Translations under genes and position numbers: made by a program
Shown: positions 58,468 to 59,352 of the stretch, piece after piece
Layout: the number at the start of each line of letters is the position of its first letter
Position numbering within the stretch: the first letter of the stretch is position 1
The notes under the pieces: generated by a model
Database searches by the model: none
Told to the model about the DNA's origin: nothing
What the model saw: the letters and a program-made list of their open reading frames with translations, nothing else
NCBI GenBank assembly: GCA_036746315.1
Contig: DAIOEK010000014.1
Coordinates: forward strand, 1-59,352
Length of the DNA: 59,352 nt
Direction: 5' to 3'
Source of the DNA: DAIOEK01 sp036746315
GTDB taxonomy: Bacteria; Chloroflexota; Anaerolineae; Anaerolineales; Anaerolineaceae

Positions 58468-58507
58468 AAGGGCATAATCCGGCGCTTTTTTGCGGGTTTA
58501 TGCCCTT
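58468..58507 (+). terminator. Long hairpin after tRNA-Leu, probable terminator
   Basis: A perfect 10-bp inverted repeat AAGGGCATAA (58468-58477) and TTATGCCCTT (58498-58507) encloses a GC/T-rich loop with six T. It begins 7 nt after the CCA end and could terminate the tRNA transcript or be part of an attachment site. Confidence 0.55.
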
Positions 58508-58558
58508 TAGTATTGTAATTACCGCAAAATACCGACCTAACCCGCAATTCCTTCATTT

Positions 58559-58649
58559 TTACAGATCCTTTTCTGCTGCAACCCGCTGCAACGCAGAATC
58601 TTCCAGGCTCCCAGATCCAGCAATATCCGTGTTGTTGCCTGGTCCATCA
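58559..58649. repeat. Degenerate direct repeat of the integrase 3' end
   Basis: About 90 bp here resembles 58792-58889 in order and orientation, with shared blocks such as CTGGTCCATCA, GAATCTTCC, CCAGATCCA and GCAACGC separated by small gaps. The second copy is the end of the intact integrase gene. Confidence 0.65.
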
Positions 58650-58789
58650 TTTTGGAATGCAGTTTTTCGCGATTCCGAAAAATTCTCGACCATCTCCAGC
58701 AGCATCAAACAACTGTGGTCAAACAGTGGTTTTTTCTCCGCCGGCAGCGGAACCGCGCGCATCGTAACCTTCACCCGCATTTTATTCAT
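58559..58789 (-). pseudogene. Small ORF ending in a decayed copy of the integrase C-terminus
   Basis: A 76-codon ORF whose ATG overlaps the integrase TGA (58786-58789). Its N-terminal half (RVKVTMRAVPLPAEKKPLFD) is unlike the integrase. Its last residues EDSALQRVAAEKDL copy the integrase tail EDSALRLVAADKDL. The nucleotide match covers more, but is frame-shifted upstream of that point by a 7-bp length difference. It may be a coupled small gene or a relic of a former integrase gene end. Confidence 0.5.
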
Positions 58790-59352
58790 TTATACAGGTC
58801 CTTATCTGCAGCAACCAGCCGCAACGCGGAATCTTCCCGATTCCCACTGCCCAGATCCAATAAAACCGGTGTTGTCACCTGGTCCATCAACATTGCCGCC
58901 TGCAGCTCACCACCAGGGATGAAGTGGGCATAAGTATCCAGTAAAACCGCAATGCTCTGCCCCAGGAGCGCCGCAACTCTCACCGGCGGCTCATTATGCG
59001 CAAGCATGATGGATGCAGCTGTATGCCGGATATCGTGAAACCTGATTCTTGGCAGACCTGCCTCAGCAGCCAATACGCCAAACTCTTTGCTGATGGAATA
59101 CCCGCGCCTGGGTGTGCCTACTGTGGATGGAAAGATCAACCCGTACTCTTCCCATCGCTCCCCGGCCATGGATCTTTTCAGCGGAATAATCTCTTTGTAT
59201 TGTCTGCTCAACGATTCCATCATGCCAGGACCAAGCCGCAATGCCCGCCGGCCGCGTTTCGTTTTTGGTTCCTGAAAACGGAAACCACCACCTTCCGGCT
59301 CATATACTTGCCGGTTCACCTTCAGAACACAACTCGACCAGTCCAGATCTTC
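58786..59352 (-). CDS. int: Phage-type tyrosine integrase, C-terminal part (5' end outside window)
   Basis: The frame is open to the right edge; the visible 188 residues are the catalytic half. EPKTKRGRRALRLGPGM carries the strand before the catalytic Lys region, FHDIRHTAASIMLAHNEP is the HxxR box, RVAALLGQSIAVLLDTYAHF holds the nucleophile Tyr (a Gln is found where the second conserved His is usual, LGQ for LGH). The gene runs toward the 3' end of tRNA-Leu 325 bp away, the typical arrangement of an integrative element. The rest of the element would lie right of the window. Confidence 0.88.
   Translation of the reverse strand, partial: EDLDWSSCVLKVNRQVYEPEGGGFRFQEPKTKRGRRALRLGPGMMESLSRQYKEIIPLKRSMAGERWEEYGLIFPSTVGTPRRGYSISKEFGVLAAEAGLPRIRFHDIRHTAASIMLAHNEPPVRVAALLGQSIAVLLDTYAHFIPGGELQAAMLMDQVTTPVLLDLGSGNREDSALRLVAADKDLYK

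Noticed and set aside
58500..58933. Plus-strand ORFs across the integrase end
   Set aside because: They are reverse complements of the two integrase-tail copies and share the resulting repeat, with no ribosome binding site.
1..59352. CRISPR array, rRNA genes, insertion sequences, replication origin
   Set aside because: No regularly spaced repeats, no rRNA-like stretches, no transposase ORFs and no DnaA-box cluster were noticed on reading both strands.

Overview
The window looks like chromosome of a member of the Chloroflexota, most likely class Anaerolineae (inference). The grounds are gene content and arrangement: GT-C and YfhO-type membrane glycosylation genes coupled to MoxR/DUF58, MglA-like GTPases with several roadblock proteins, Thr/Pro-rich lipoproteins, a MurA with Asp in place of the catalytic Cys, and no lipopolysaccharide or outer-membrane assembly genes. 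Base composition is near 50% GC by eye, coding density is very high, and many genes overlap by ATGA or longer. There is one tRNA gene, no rRNA, no CRISPR array and no recognisable insertion sequence.

Layout. 1-3603: end of an SH3-type surface protein, methylglyoxal synthase, an MFS permease, SmpB and a phytol/dolichol-kinase-like protein. 3614-10087: a histidine ammonia-lyase-like enzyme with an unusual SSG cofactor triad, a Tat-exported L,D-transpeptidase, CcdA, a cysteine-less glutaredoxin/DUF2085 fusion, PgeF, YggS, YggT and a DUF167 protein. 10084-13147 (minus): a NACHT/HEAT NTPase overlapping a coiled-coil zinc-ribbon gene. 13238-22995: a six-gene coupled operon in which two different membrane-protein types (GT-C-like and YfhO-like) occur twice in alternation, followed by MoxR ATPase and DUF58. 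23134-32003: a morphogenesis and division block, mreBCD-mrdA-minCDE-rodA, then gltX and a bidirectional terminator.

32035-37338 (minus): a hypothetical protein, a threonine-dehydrogenase-like SDR, secF and secD, a small P-loop protein and a SpoIIE-type phosphatase. 37460-46780: thioredoxin, MurA (Asp117), prepilin peptidase, ATP-dependent PEP carboxykinase, a large lipoprotein, NusB, an Asp23 protein, an esterase and a LarA-type racemase. 46958-48876: a Thr/Pro-rich lipoprotein and a pentapeptide-repeat protein.

48873-55694 is the most unusual part. On the minus strand five genes form an MglA-like GTPase module (receiver-roadblock, roadblock, GTPase, roadblock, DUF4388-roadblock). Divergent from it on the plus strand are a DUF1801 protein and a TerY-P-like triad: a vWA protein, a PP2C-type phosphatase, and a protein kinase with Arg at the usual beta3 Lys position and a C-terminal OB-fold-like domain. 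This is a candidate two-part signalling locus.

55791-59352: homocysteine S-methyltransferase, a tyrosine recombinase with operator-like repeats upstream, a hypothetical protein, tRNA-Leu(UAG), and at the right edge a phage-type integrase facing the tRNA with a decayed duplicate of its own 3' end. This suggests that an integrative element begins here and continues past the window.

A recurring regulatory theme is a TANNNT hexamer exactly 7 nt before an ATG with no ribosome binding site. It is seen at five genes and suggests leaderless transcripts. Coordinates of short sites were read by eye and may be off by a base or two; gene coordinates are firmer.
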